64,000 nt of DNA from Chengkuizengella sp. SCS-71B (GCF_040100845.1 NZ_JAZHSH010000001.1:1674001-1738000); one strand, 5' to 3'. Positions 45,698-55,546 are shown, numbered from the stretch's first letter. The notes: generated by a model from the letters alone, not told the origin. Numbers and translations are program-made.

Positions 45698-46168
45698 TTA
45701 AAATTGACAACTGTCCAAGCCTTTTTTCTCTAAGTACTTTTGATGATATTCCTCTGCTTTATAAAAAGTGGAGGCAGGTGTAATCTCTGTTACAATTTCT
45801 TTTTTGTATTTTCCACTGTTCTGCTTTTCTTGTTTGGATTGATCTGCAGTTTCTTTCTGCTCTTCTGAATGATAAAAAATTGCCGAACGATACTGTGTGC
45901 CAATGTCAGGTCCTTGTCTGTTCAATGTAGTTGGATTGTGATTTTCCCAAAATACTTCTAATAAAGCTTCATAGGATACAATGTTTGGATCAAATTCCAA
46001 TTGTACAACCTCAGCGTGTCCAGTATCCCCTGTGCATACTTCCTGATAGGTAGGGTTTCCTTTTGTTCCCCCTAAATATCCTACTTCAGTTTTTGATACA
46101 CCTTTTATTTTTTGAAAAGTTGCTTCTACTCCCCAGAAACAACCTGCACCAAATGTTGCTTTTTCCAA
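45698..46168 (-). CDS. msrA: Peptide-methionine (S)-S-oxide reductase
   Basis: 156 residues; reduces methionine-S-sulfoxide in proteins. Catalytic Cys in FGAGCFWG near the N-terminus, [24 protein letters not shown] in the substrate region (conserved pieces GYxGG and TGHAE) and a likely resolving Cys in the last residues (DSCQF). I take TTG 46168, which follows GAGGTGATAAGA; the in-frame ATG at 46195 lacks an RBS. Confidence 0.95.
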   Translation of the reverse strand: MEKATFGAGCFWGVEATFQKIKGVSKTEVGYLGGTKGNPTYQEVCTGDTGHAEVVQLEFDPNIVSYEALLEVFWENHNPTTLNRQGPDIGTQYRSAIFYHSEEQKETADQSKQEKQNSGKYKKEIVTEITPASTFYKAEEYHQKYLEKKGLDSCQF

Positions 46169-46280
46169 TCTTATCACCTCATAACTTAGTTTCATCTACA
46201 ATAAACAAAGGTTCACTTTATAATAAAATAATGGAAGTTCATTTGGATGTCAATTGATTTATAATGCTATTTAGTACAAA

Positions 46281-46324
46281 TATAGCCTGTTATCTTTATC
46301 GTTTAAGAATGATAACAGGCTATA
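46281..46324 (-). terminator. Terminator of the YbjQ-family gene
   Basis: A perfect 14-bp stem TATAGCCTGTTATC / GATAACAGGCTATA with a 16-base loop; on the minus strand TTTG follows. Confidence 0.7.
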
Positions 46325-46361
46325 ATATAAACTATTTTATAAATAATTCATCAATATTATA

Positions 46362-46679
46362 TTATTCTTTTATTTTTACTGCAGTTCCAGAAGCCACAAC
46401 CATCATCATTCCATCACGTAATGTTTCAAAATCAAGGTCGACTCCAATGACAGCATTTGCCCCTAGTCTGCTTGCTTTTTGTTTCATCTCCTCCAGAGCA
46501 ATTTCACGCCCCTCTGAAAGTTTATTTTCATATGTTCCACTACGACCACCGACAATATCGGTAATCCCAGCTAGGAAGTCACGTACAATATTTGCCCCCA
46601 TGATCGTTTCACCTACGACAATACCTAAATAGGATTCAACTTCTTTATTCTGCAGTGTATTTGTTGTTGTAACAATCAT
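46362..46679 (-). CDS. YbjQ (UPF0145) family protein
   Basis: 105 residues with the whole-family pattern: [19 protein letters not shown] at the start, [20 protein letters not shown], then [16 protein letters not shown]. These small proteins form pentameric rings and are sometimes called heavy-metal-binding domain proteins, but no function is established. RBS AAGAGGAGGAATT. Confidence 0.92.
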   Translation of the reverse strand: MIVTTTNTLQNKEVESYLGIVVGETIMGANIVRDFLAGITDIVGGRSGTYENKLSEGREIALEEMKQKASRLGANAVIGVDLDFETLRDGMMMVVASGTAVKIKE

Positions 46680-46861
46680 TTAAATTCCTCCTCTTGGGTT
46701 ATATAATTTTAATACGTAAATAAGGCGTTATCGGTTTCATCTGAAAAATTGGATATTTTATGCTATATTTAGCAACATTTTAAGGACTAGAGAGTCTATT
46801 AATATATAGTAGTATTTAGACAAAAAATATATTACAGAATTAATGGGGGTAGGAGAAATTA

Positions 46862-47467
46862 ATGAAACAATCGTTATTTATTATGTTATTTGCAATGGTT
46901 CTAAGTAGTTTGTTTTTATATGGTTGTAGTAGTAAGGAAGAGGTTGTTGTAGAGAATGAATCAAATGCACAAAATAGTGAAGTTGCTCAAGAATCTGAAG
47001 AAAAAGAGTTGAATCAAGAGGAAGGCTTAAATGAAGAAATTGAGGAGATTTCTATAGAATTAGAAGAAAATATAGAGGAACCTACAGAAGAGTCATTTAG
47101 TTCTATTTATGATAAAGAAATCAGAATGATCCAAGATAATTTGCAAATTGGATTATCTAAACAGGATATTTCTAAATTATTAGGAGATCAATACGCAGAG
47201 TCTGTCTCACCTTTGGATGATATAGTGATGTGGAAATATGATTTGCTTACATCTCCAAATTATATTTTTGATTCTGAATCTCATTCAGACGCTATCGATT
47301 TTGAGGGATTTATTAGCGGGGATATAGGTGCTCAGTTATTTGTAGAGTGGGGTGCTGACGAGTTAACAAATCACTTTGTAATGTACTATGTTTGTGGTGA
47401 AGAAGGGGAAATTTGTGAATACCGTGCATGGGATGATGGAACTACAAATGAAACAAAGATAAATTGA
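46862..47467 (+). CDS. Lipoprotein with acidic linker and DUF4309/BamE-like C-terminal domain
   Basis: 201 residues. Signal peptide with lipobox FLYGC, then a Glu-rich linker (~30-75), then a domain starting LQIGLSKQDISKLLGDQY, a motif of DUF4309 and BamE/SmpA-like modules. Two Cys near the C-terminus (YYVCGEEGEICEY) may form a disulfide. RBS GTAGGAGAAA. It has the same domain type as the gene at 50826. Function unknown. Confidence 0.72.
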   Translation: MKQSLFIMLFAMVLSSLFLYGCSSKEEVVVENESNAQNSEVAQESEEKELNQEEGLNEEIEEISIELEENIEEPTEESFSSIYDKEIRMIQDNLQIGLSKQDISKLLGDQYAESVSPLDDIVMWKYDLLTSPNYIFDSESHSDAIDFEGFISGDIGAQLFVEWGADELTNHFVMYYVCGEEGEICEYRAWDDGTTNETKIN

Positions 47468-47484
47468 TTTGAGATAAAAAAATG

Positions 47485-47535
47485 AAACCTCCTTTGTAAA
47501 CTATCTTATTGTAATAGTTATAGGAGGTTTTTTTG
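47485..47535 (+). terminator. Terminator after the lipoprotein gene
   Basis: AAACCTCCT / AGGAGGTTT plus inner AACTAT/ATAGTT, followed by TTTT. It lies between convergent genes. Confidence 0.8.
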
Positions 47536-47568
47536 TACAGGAAAAATTTTTTAGTAAGGATTAGGGTA

Positions 47569-48858
47569 TTACATCACACTTGGCTCCTGTATGTTTTGTT
47601 CAGATGTTGTAATCGTTGTTTTCTTCTTTTCAAATCTTGGCAAAACAATAGCGTAGAAGATTCCAACCATAACTGTACAACCCCCAACGAGCCAAAATAA
47701 TCCCCTAAGATTCATTATTGTTGGGAAGGTAGCAGCTATAACACCAAGAGTTATGGTTTGAGCTAACATCATTAAAGGGTCAAGCCATCCTTGAACACGA
47801 CCCATCATTTTTGGATCAACAATTTTTGGAAGCCAGCCTCCAATGGCTACATTAATAAATGGTAGACTCAAGCCAACAACAAATGATAGAGAGAAAAATA
47901 TGAGAATTGAATCCGTATATGATGATAAAATAATAAATGAACCACATACGAGCAGACCCCAAATGATAAGTTTATATAGTTTTACTTTTTGAGCAATCAT
48001 GGAAGCGGTAATACTACCAATCAATACAGCAATACCGAATACAATTCCTAAAATAACGGACATTTGCTCATATGTATCAGGTGCTAATTTATATTTAAGA
48101 ATAAATATGGGGATAACAGCAAATCCTCCATTCACTACTCCAAAAACAATAAATCCAATAATCAAAGAAAACAGTAATCTATGTTTAAAAATATATTGCA
48201 TGCCATCTTTAAAATCTTTAAAAACAGTTGCAAACTGAAGATCCCTTAGCTTATTTTTTCCATTTGGCAAACGAACACTTTCAGGTATTTTACAAGCATG
48301 TAAAAGAAGAGCACTGATTACAAAAGAAATAGTATCAACAATAATGGCACCCTCAATACCTACAGTCCAATATGTAATTGCCCCTAAAGCACTGCCAAAT
48401 AACATAAACAAGCTGTGTACCATTTGATTTAATCCTGCCGCAGTGGTATATTCATTTTCTTTCAAAATACCTTGGACAATGGCTTGTTCAGCAGGAAAGA
48501 AAAATTTCTGAACTGCACTTCTTAAAAAGATGATGAAAAAAATGAGTGGAATCCAACCAATCCAAACAGATACAAGAAAACAAATAGATAATACAGCTCG
48601 AATCCAGTCCGTATATACCGCGATTTTTTGTCGATCCATTCGATCTGCTAAAACACCAATAATCCAAAACACAAACAAAGTGGGTAAAGAATACATCATT
48701 TCATTAAATGTGGCATATGAAGGTTGGTTGGAAAAGCGATCTAATAAGTAAAACATAAAAGCAGTTAATCCAATTACTGTACCCATTTGTGAAGTTAAAT
48801 TGGCTAGAAACAATTTAGTATAGTTACCATTTTTAAAAATAGAAAATACTTTTGACAT
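47569..48858 (-). CDS. MFS transporter
   Basis: 429 residues with about 12 membrane helices and the MFS loop motif GVLADRMDRQKI between helices 2 and 3. The sequence resembles the macrolide-efflux-like MFS_3 group of Bacilli (e.g. QAIVQGILKENEYTTAAGLNQ region). The substrate cannot be inferred. RBS AAAGGAGATGAAAA. Confidence 0.9.
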   Translation of the reverse strand: MSKVFSIFKNGNYTKLFLANLTSQMGTVIGLTAFMFYLLDRFSNQPSYATFNEMMYSLPTLFVFWIIGVLADRMDRQKIAVYTDWIRAVLSICFLVSVWIGWIPLIFFIIFLRSAVQKFFFPAEQAIVQGILKENEYTTAAGLNQMVHSLFMLFGSALGAITYWTVGIEGAIIVDTISFVISALLLHACKIPESVRLPNGKNKLRDLQFATVFKDFKDGMQYIFKHRLLFSLIIGFIVFGVVNGGFAVIPIFILKYKLAPDTYEQMSVILGIVFGIAVLIGSITASMIAQKVKLYKLIIWGLLVCGSFIILSSYTDSILIFFSLSFVVGLSLPFINVAIGGWLPKIVDPKMMGRVQGWLDPLMMLAQTITLGVIAATFPTIMNLRGLFWLVGGCTVMVGIFYAIVLPRFEKKKTTITTSEQNIQEPSVM

Positions 48859-49090
48859 TTTTCATCTCCTTTGTATTTTTCGATATATACTTACTATAAA
48901 TATTATATCGTATAAAAAGGATATTTGTAATAATAAACCAATTTACAACTAGAAAGAATTTCAAACCTTAAAAGTTATTGGTGAATTTTGATGAAATCAC
49001 CTTTACAATTCTTCTTCTTTTCTACATAATTGGTAATACTAAAACTAGAAATGATCGTATGTACAAGGTTACATTTAAGGGAGTATGAAG

Positions 49091-50548
49091 ATGGAACTTA
49101 ATAATATCAGCACAATTATTGTATCATTGATTACTATCATAAATATAATGCTTGCTGGACTTGTTATTTTTATTGAAAGAAGGAATATTGCTTCAACTTG
49201 GGCTTGGTTAATGATATTTTTGTTTATCCCCATTTTAGGTTTTTTATGTTATTTGTTTTTTGGTCGACAAGTAAAGAAAAAGAATTTTTACCACTTATCT
49301 TCCGAAGAAGAAAGTTATCTTAAATCAGCAGTAGATGAACAAGTACAAAAGTTAAAATATAGCAATGAATTTAATAAAAATGATTTAATGAACAAACAAA
49401 ATAAATTGCTTTTAATGAATTTAAAGTCAGCGACTGCACTAATCTCAACAGACAATGAAATTGAAATTTTTAATGATGGTCAAGATAAATTTGCTGCATT
49501 GTTTAAAGATATAAAAGCTGCTAAAGAAGAAATCAATATTCAATATTACATCATCCAACCAGACTCCCTAGGATTGAAACTTCGAGATGAGCTTATTAAA
49601 AAGGCTAAGGAAGGTATAAAAGTTCGTGTTTTGTACGATGAAATTGGTTCAAGGAAAATCAAATCTTCCTTTTTTAAAGAACTTGTTTCGAATGGGGGAG
49701 AGGTTGAAGTGTTTTTTCCTTCTTTTTTAAAATTAATTAATTTTCGAATTAACAATAGGAATCACCGTAAGCTGTGTATTATTGATGGTAAAGCAGCCTA
49801 TATTGGTGGCTTTAATATCGGAGACGAGTACCTAGGAAAGAATAAAAAGTTTGGCTATTGGAGAGACACTCATTTAAAAATGAAAGGTGAAGCTGTAGAT
49901 CATATTCAAGGAAGATTTATTTTAGATTGGTATCAAGCAAAGAGACAGTATAATCATCATATTGAACAGTTTATGTTCCAAAGAAAGAAACATACAGGAA
50001 ATAGTCCAGTTCAAATTGTGGATAGTGGACCTCACTCTGAAACCGAACATCTTAAATATATGTATATTAAGTTAATCATGTCAGCAAAAAAAAGCATATA
50101 TATTCAGACCCCATATTTTATTCCAGATGCAAGTTTTATGGATGCATGTAAAATGGCATTATTAACAGGAGTTGATCTTCGTATCATGATTCCTAGTAAA
50201 CCAGATCATCCATTTGTATATTGGGCTACATTGTTACATGTTGGAGAATTATTAAAGTATGGAGCTAAAATATTACTATACGAAAATGGATTTCTTCATG
50301 CTAAAACAATTGTAGTCGATCATGAAGTTTCTTCTGTGGGAACTACAAATATTGACATGCGCAGCTTCAAATTAAATTTTGAAGTGAATGCGATTATTTA
50401 TGATGAAAAAGTGGCTGAAAAATTAAATGGAATGTTCATACAAGATTCAATACATAGTTCAGAACTAACAATTGAAAAATACAATCAAAGATCATTAATA
50501 ATTAAATTTAAAGAAGGAATTTCCCGTCTGCTTTCTCCTATTTTATAG
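49091..50548 (+). CDS. cls: Cardiolipin synthase
   Basis: 485 residues. Joins two phosphatidylglycerol molecules. Two N-terminal membrane helices (~5-27 and ~33-55) are followed by two phospholipase-D HKD motifs: NHRKLCIIDGKAAYIGG and LHAKTIVVDHEVSSVGT with NIDMRSF. ATG 49091 lies 7 bases after AAGGGAG; the ATG two codons earlier is too close. Confidence 0.94.
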   Translation: MELNNISTIIVSLITIINIMLAGLVIFIERRNIASTWAWLMIFLFIPILGFLCYLFFGRQVKKKNFYHLSSEEESYLKSAVDEQVQKLKYSNEFNKNDLMNKQNKLLLMNLKSATALISTDNEIEIFNDGQDKFAALFKDIKAAKEEINIQYYIIQPDSLGLKLRDELIKKAKEGIKVRVLYDEIGSRKIKSSFFKELVSNGGEVEVFFPSFLKLINFRINNRNHRKLCIIDGKAAYIGGFNIGDEYLGKNKKFGYWRDTHLKMKGEAVDHIQGRFILDWYQAKRQYNHHIEQFMFQRKKHTGNSPVQIVDSGPHSETEHLKYMYIKLIMSAKKSIYIQTPYFIPDASFMDACKMALLTGVDLRIMIPSKPDHPFVYWATLLHVGELLKYGAKILLYENGFLHAKTIVVDHEVSSVGTTNIDMRSFKLNFEVNAIIYDEKVAEKLNGMFIQDSIHSSELTIEKYNQRSLIIKFKEGISRLLSPIL

Positions 50549-50585
50549 ATAAATTATGAGGCGTTAAATATATATCGTTCCTTCA

Positions 50586-50622
50586 AAAAAATCCTATCCC
50601 TACATGGTATAGGATTTTTTTG
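50586..50622 (+). terminator. Terminator after cls
   Basis: A perfect 12-bp stem AAAAAATCCTAT / ATAGGATTTTTT with an 11-base loop and a T-run. Confidence 0.88.
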
Positions 50623-50825
50623 ACACATATTTTTTTTTGCTTTTGAAACTTTTTGCACTTATATATCGTTTTTATTATGAGAAACAGACATCATCTATAC
50701 TGAGTTCAGCGATTTTAGTTGGCTGTGACTTTGAATAATAATAATTTTGATAGAGAAATTTTAGACAATCTTGAATCTTTTATCTAACTAGAGAATATAT
50801 ATTAAATTAAAAGAAATAGAAATGG

Positions 50826-51347
50826 GTGAATGTTGTGCGTGCTAGATCAGGAGCGATGGTATTTTTCTTAATTTCAGTATTAATGATCTCAGGATATACA
50901 GAATTAGATCGTATTGAACAGATGGAATTGACTTCACATGAATATACTGCATTTAAATGTGAATTGACCGTTGATTCTAACCTTTTAGAACAGTCTAAAT
51001 CGGGTCAATTACCAGGAATAGATATTTCAATTGGTATGTCTAAACAAGAAATATTAAATTTGTTTGGTATGCCTGATCTTATCGGAGAAATGCATACTAT
51101 ATACTATAAATATGATGGATGTATATTTTATTTTGGGTCTGGAGATCAAATTGGTGTGATGGATATAAAAATGAATATGTCTCCAATCCAGTTAAAAGAA
51201 ATAATAGGAGAGCCTGATTTTGAAGGTATCAGTCCAATTGATTCTTATTACAGTCTTATTTATTCATTAGAAAATGGTTACATGTTTTACATTGACTATA
51301 AAACAAAGGATAGTCATGAGGGAATGCTTCGTTATAAAATAAATTAG
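50826..51347 (+). CDS. Small exported protein related to the lipoprotein at 46862; lipobox Cys missing
   Basis: 173 residues if started at GTG 50826; the RBS is poor (GGGTGA-type) and a GTG at 50835 is an alternative. A hydrophobic signal segment ends VLMISGYTE, where a lipobox would have Cys in place of Tyr. The domain SIGMSKQEILNLFGMPDL, and a second half MSPIQLKEIIGEPDF, show two copies of the DUF4309/BamE-like motif. It is probably secreted or signal-anchored rather than lipidated. Function unknown. Confidence 0.65.
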   Translation: MNVVRARSGAMVFFLISVLMISGYTELDRIEQMELTSHEYTAFKCELTVDSNLLEQSKSGQLPGIDISIGMSKQEILNLFGMPDLIGEMHTIYYKYDGCIFYFGSGDQIGVMDIKMNMSPIQLKEIIGEPDFEGISPIDSYYSLIYSLENGYMFYIDYKTKDSHEGMLRYKIN

Positions 51348-51360
51348 TTTATCCTTTAAA

Positions 51361-51392
51361 ACCATAAGTGGATGGTACTTATGGTTTTTTGT
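51361..51392 (+). terminator. Terminator after the exported-protein gene
   Basis: A perfect 11-bp stem AAACCATAAGT / ACTTATGGTTT with a 7-base loop and TTTT tail. Confidence 0.87.
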
Positions 51393-51423
51393 TTGTGATT
51401 TATAAACCAAAGGGTTTAATATT

Positions 51424-51918
51424 TTATCTCATATTTAAATCAACCTCCGGAGGAGCAATTATATTTATTCTACAACTAGATATAGCAATTGTTTCAAAGT
51501 TTTTGAACGTATCATCTGAAAGAATGACTATTCCCTCTCCGACTTGAGTAACTGTCCCATCTGACTCAAGTTCATTACAATATACAAGCACTATCATCTT
51601 ACCAATCATAGATTTAGCTAAGTTTGTTGCTGGTTCTTCAATACAAGAACATACTCCTTTGCTTTTTCTAATGTCCTTTACTTTAAAATCAAATGCTTCG
51701 TCAAGCCCAACAGCACAAACATCACGAACCATAATGAAGATAATGATACCACTATTTTCAATATCAAATGAAACAACGAAATTTTTGACATCAATTATAG
51801 TTCCTTCTAGTTCGTCCTCTTCTAATAATATTGTAACATTCATACCTATTAACTGCTCCAATATGCACTGCATCGGACAGACACAGCAGTCACAGATGGT
51901 TTCATCAAAATGTCCCAT
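51424..51918 (-). CDS. Cys-rich protein, probable spore coat/exosporium component
   Basis: 164 residues. The N-terminus has a Cys cluster (ICDCCVCPMQCILEQL), with another CxC in the middle (GVCSCIEE). Two similar beta-rich halves follow: LIGMNVTILLEEDELEGTII and MIGKMIVLVYCNELESDGTV, each like a small SH3/LSm-type barrel. The Cys pattern is like that of Bacillales spore-coat proteins (inference from style, not a family match). ATG 51918 follows AAGGAAGTGA; a longer GTG frame adds three residues. No signal peptide. Confidence 0.7.
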   Translation of the reverse strand: MGHFDETICDCCVCPMQCILEQLIGMNVTILLEEDELEGTIIDVKNFVVSFDIENSGIIIFIMVRDVCAVGLDEAFDFKVKDIRKSKGVCSCIEEPATNLAKSMIGKMIVLVYCNELESDGTVTQVGEGIVILSDDTFKNFETIAISSCRINIIAPPEVDLNMR

Positions 51919-52124
51919 ATTAATCACTTCCTTATTATTTTTTAATTTTACAATATATCCTATGCATTGAAGCTAATGAAGGATTAGATATATGTCTAAG
52001 GTTTATAAAAATCCTCAGTTGCCTATGTCAACATGTAATATGATGTAATATCATAAAGTAAGAAATCATAGATGAATTCATCATTCTAAGCGTTGAAAAA
52101 ATACAAGGAAGGAAGAAAGCCTAT

Positions 52125-52664
52125 ATGATTGAGACTAACAGACTGATTTTGAGGGAATTTAACGAAAAAGATTTAGATAAATTATATATACTAATGCGTA
52201 ATAATGGTTTCATTTATAATTTTCCAGACAAGTCATATTTACTAAGATATATTCAAAATTTAAAAAAGAAAGGAAATCATTTTAGACCCGATGATACGAG
52301 GTTTGTTCTTGGTATTTTCCTCAAAGATAAACCAAAACTTGTTGGATGGAGTGCTGTTTTACCAAGTAGAAGATTGACATCGGAACAAAGAGAAAGAAAA
52401 GTTGTCATTGCTAATGACCATAGAAAGAAAGGTTATGCCACTGAATCTGGCAAAGCAATTTTAGAATATATGTTTAATAAGACAAATCATGATGAGATTA
52501 TAATTAGAGTTTCTCGCTCGAGTTTTTATTATAAGCCAATAGCTAAAAGTATTATTAAGAAAGGATATGAACCCATAACATCAAAAAATTCAAACAAAAG
52601 AAGTAAATATGCGTACTTTATGCTGACAAAAGAAAACTTTATGAACAATAGAGAAAAATTCTAG
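52125..52664 (+). CDS. GNAT acetyltransferase (RimJ/RimL-like)
   Basis: 179 residues, starting IETNRLILREFNEKDLDKLY as in RimJ/RimL-type N-acetyltransferases. The acetyl-CoA loop region is ANDHRKKGYATESGKAILEY. RBS AAGGAAGGAAG. It is diverged from ribosomal-protein acetylases; the substrate is unknown. Confidence 0.8.
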   Translation: MIETNRLILREFNEKDLDKLYILMRNNGFIYNFPDKSYLLRYIQNLKKKGNHFRPDDTRFVLGIFLKDKPKLVGWSAVLPSRRLTSEQRERKVVIANDHRKKGYATESGKAILEYMFNKTNHDEIIIRVSRSSFYYKPIAKSIIKKGYEPITSKNSNKRSKYAYFMLTKENFMNNREKF

Positions 52665-52903
52665 AACATTGTCAAAAAAACAAGTCGGGTGTTTTTGTGC
52701 CTCTTTTTCCCCTTGTTGCCCATGATTAAGGATAAAAAGGCTGTGGATGGAAGAGCCGCTTCACTTATTGGAAAAATGATAATTGTGTGTTTAGTTGAGC
52801 TTGGTTGTGGACTCTTCTTTTTCATGTAAATTTGATAAAATAGAAATATATATTTTATATTTTACATCTTTAGCCCAAAATTAGAAAAGAGGGATCTTCT
52901 TCA

Positions 52904-53440
52904 ATGACACAACGAACACAATATCCTGACGAATATATTGACTATTTAATATACTTTCATGCTGAACGTGACTATTTTGAATGTCATGAGATATTAGAAG
53001 AATATTGGAAGGAAAAAGAAAGGCCTGAATTAGATAAGGCATGGGTTGGCTTGATTCAAGTCGCTGTTTCTTTGTATCATCAACGTAGAAATAATATCAG
53101 CGGTGCAGTTAAAATGATGAGGAGTGCAATTAGTAATTTAAACAAAAACGATTTGCACATTTTAGGCATTAATGCTGAGAATTTTATGAACCAGTTGGAG
53201 GAAAGGTTAGAGGAATTATCATCAACAGAGTTAACCCGTTATTCAGATTTAAATATTCCATTGAAGGATGACCAATTAATAGAAAGATGCAAACAAATTT
53301 GTAAAGCAAAGAATTTATCTTGGCTAAACTCCAGTGATCTTTTGAATAAGGAACTTATTCATAAACATACTTTAAGAGATCGTACAGAAGTGATCAAAAC
53401 GAGAGAAAAGGCTAAAATGCAAAAACTTAAAGATGATTAA
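52904..53440 (+). CDS. DUF309 domain protein
   Basis: 178 residues. The N-terminal ~65 residues carry the DUF309 signature YFHAERDYFECHEILEEYW with conserved His and Glu, followed by helices (QVAVSLYHQRRNN...). In Bacillus the equivalent gene is ypuF. No biochemical role is established. RBS AAGAGGGATC. Monocistronic. Confidence 0.85.
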   Translation: MTQRTQYPDEYIDYLIYFHAERDYFECHEILEEYWKEKERPELDKAWVGLIQVAVSLYHQRRNNISGAVKMMRSAISNLNKNDLHILGINAENFMNQLEERLEELSSTELTRYSDLNIPLKDDQLIERCKQICKAKNLSWLNSSDLLNKELIHKHTLRDRTEVIKTREKAKMQKLKDD

Positions 53441-53480
53441 GTAATCTCAAAGCAAGCAAAAATTTTCAGAATCGTAAAAA

Positions 53481-53522
53481 AGCATCTCAAACTAATTTTT
53501 GATAACAGTTTGAGATGTTTTG
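53481..53522. terminator. Bidirectional terminator between DUF309 gene and spo0M
   Basis: Stem AGCATCTCAAAC / GTTTGAGATGTT with a 15-base loop, with an A-run before and TTTT after. Confidence 0.8.
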
Positions 53523-53527
53523 CTAAG

Positions 53528-54316
53528 TTAACTATGTTGATCAATAAGTTCGTATAAACTATTTTGTAAATTAGGGATATCTTCTTCAGTATAAGTGAAT
53601 CGAATAACACTTTCGTCTTTTTCTAACATTTCAGATAATAAACCTTTAAAACCTTTAGCTTTTCTATCAATTTCTAAAATAGCTGTTACTTGATTTTCTT
53701 CAACAAATAATACAACTTCGAGTTCATCTAATCTTCCATGAAATGGACCTGATTTTGTTTTGAACTCAAACTCTTGTATGAATGGAAGTCTATTTCTTAA
53801 AGTTTTAGTAGCTTCACATTCAACATCATACATTCTAAGCCCTATATCTTCAAGGGATTTAAATAAGCCATCTATTAAATGATTAGGTGTGACTCTTATA
53901 TAGTCTCTATCACTTGGATCAATCGCGTTGTCAATATCTAGTCCAGTTTGTATCCACACCTTAGTTTTTCCTAGTGTTAATGGGGTGTCATATGGCAGTT
54001 GAATCTGAATAGGAAATTGTTTCTTTTCATTTTTGCCTATTGTAAAAACTTCACTGATTTTAACTTTACTTAATACTACTTGTTTTGTCATTTCCATTTC
54101 TTTTTCTTCATCACCCAATTCAAACTCTTTTACTTCAGTATATGTTGAAACAATGGATAGATAGATTTCTTCAATTTTTTGCTCTACCTTTCCACCCTCA
54201 ATATGAACAACACCTTCAATCATCTCGCCTGGAACAAATTCATCATTGTTTAATATAGTGTCTACTTTTGCTCCTCCAATACCAATACTAGATAACATTT
54301 TCTTCATAAATGACAT
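53528..54316 (-). CDS. spo0M: Sporulation-control protein Spo0M
   Basis: 262 residues with an arrestin-like beta-sandwich fold known for Spo0M. Starts MSFMKKMLSSIGIGGAKVDT, followed by the family segment GEMIEGVVHIEGGKVEQKIE and, in the second half, GPFHGRLDELEVV. In B. subtilis Spo0M influences early sporulation and cell-cycle control. RBS AGGAGGTC, 11 bases before the ATG. Confidence 0.92.
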   Translation of the reverse strand: MSFMKKMLSSIGIGGAKVDTILNNDEFVPGEMIEGVVHIEGGKVEQKIEEIYLSIVSTYTEVKEFELGDEEKEMEMTKQVVLSKVKISEVFTIGKNEKKQFPIQIQLPYDTPLTLGKTKVWIQTGLDIDNAIDPSDRDYIRVTPNHLIDGLFKSLEDIGLRMYDVECEATKTLRNRLPFIQEFEFKTKSGPFHGRLDELEVVLFVEENQVTAILEIDRKAKGFKGLLSEMLEKDESVIRFTYTEEDIPNLQNSLYELIDQHS

Positions 54317-54631
54317 ATGTATTTTGACCTCCTAATAAAAATTACCAGTATATTATCTCACTTATTCACAATCGATTCAAAAAAATAAAGTTAATTTATA
54401 AATAAAAAGTATACATTTGTTAAAAAATTGTAACAATTGCGTATAATATGGTCATACCATCCTTCATATACGTTCTTAGCTTCACATTAAAGATAGTTCT
54501 TAATTAAAAAGATTAGAGAATGGCTTAATAGAATTTAAATGCAAACGCTTTCCTGCCAATCAAAAAAATCTATCTTCATATTTAAATACATGATAGAATG
54601 AAATAGATTTTATATGAAAATAGGTGATGCA
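54317..54631 (+). promoter_or_regulatory. Leader region of the GDPD gene with a cre-like site
   Basis: TGCAAACGCTTTCC at 54540-54553 matches the CcpA operator consensus TGNAANCGNWNNCA at 13 of 14 positions. A possible promoter lies upstream (TTGTTA at 54417, 19-base spacer, TATAAT at 54442). This suggests catabolite repression by roadblock. It is consistent with, but not proof of, control of glycerophosphodiester use. Confidence 0.45.
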
Positions 54632-55546
54632 ATGAATTCTCAGATTGAAATAACAAAAAGTAAAAAACGTGTGCGAAGAATGAAGTGGTTTTTTTCCATA
54701 TTAAGTGTGATTGGCTTTTTATTTATTATTTTTCAATTTTTGCCTGTCAAAAAACAAGAAAAAAATATGTTTGTAAGTAAAGGAAGCCCTTTTGTCATAG
54801 CTCATCGAGGAGGAGCTGGAATCACGCCTGAGAATACATTGACGGCATTTAAAAACGCTAAGAAAATAGGTGTAGATGCATTAGAGTTTGATGTTCATTT
54901 AACGAAAGATGGTGAAATTGTAGTTATACATGATGAAACTTTAGACCGAACAACGAACGGAACTGGAAACGTTGCAGACTATAGATTAGATGAATTAAAA
55001 CAACTAGATGCAGGTTATCATTTTGTTGATGAGCAAGGGAATTATTCTTATAGAGGAAAAGGAGTAACGATTCCAACATTAGCAGAAGTATTTGAAAATT
55101 TCTCAGAGCTTCCAATGATTATCGAGATTAAACCTGAGAATAAAGAGCTCACCGGTAAAGTATACGAAATGATAAAGGAATATGATTTAGCGGATAAAGT
55201 AATTATTAATTCTTTCTATGAAAACGTATTAGTTTGGTTTCATGAAATTGCAGGTGATGAGATTGCAATCGGAGCGGGACCAGAAACGGTTAAAAAATAT
55301 GTAATTTCTAATCTATTTTATTTGGATCGATTAATATCACTTGATGTTCATGCCTTTCAATTACCATTAGAGCAGTCTGGAATTGATTTAGCATCAAAAC
55401 GAATTATTCAAACGTTACAAAAACGTAATATAGCTGTTCAATATTGGACGATAAATGACGTGGAAGAGATGGAGGAATTAATAGATTTAGGTGTGGATGG
55501 TATTATAACTAATTATCCTGATCGATTAATTTCACTTTTAAAATAA
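54632..55546 (+). CDS. Glycerophosphodiester phosphodiesterase, membrane-anchored
   Basis: 304 residues. An N-terminal anchor helix (~20-40, after a basic stretch) is followed by a GDPD barrel: HRGGAGITPENT (catalytic His/Arg), EFDVHLTKDGEIVVIHDETL (metal and catalytic His) and MIIEIKPE. It hydrolyses glycerophosphodiesters to glycerol-3-phosphate and an alcohol, outside the membrane. ATG 54632 follows TAGGTGATGCA; a longer frame adds six residues. Confidence 0.93.
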   Translation: MNSQIEITKSKKRVRRMKWFFSILSVIGFLFIIFQFLPVKKQEKNMFVSKGSPFVIAHRGGAGITPENTLTAFKNAKKIGVDALEFDVHLTKDGEIVVIHDETLDRTTNGTGNVADYRLDELKQLDAGYHFVDEQGNYSYRGKGVTIPTLAEVFENFSELPMIIEIKPENKELTGKVYEMIKEYDLADKVIINSFYENVLVWFHEIAGDEIAIGAGPETVKKYVISNLFYLDRLISLDVHAFQLPLEQSGIDLASKRIIQTLQKRNIAVQYWTINDVEEMEELIDLGVDGIITNYPDRLISLLK

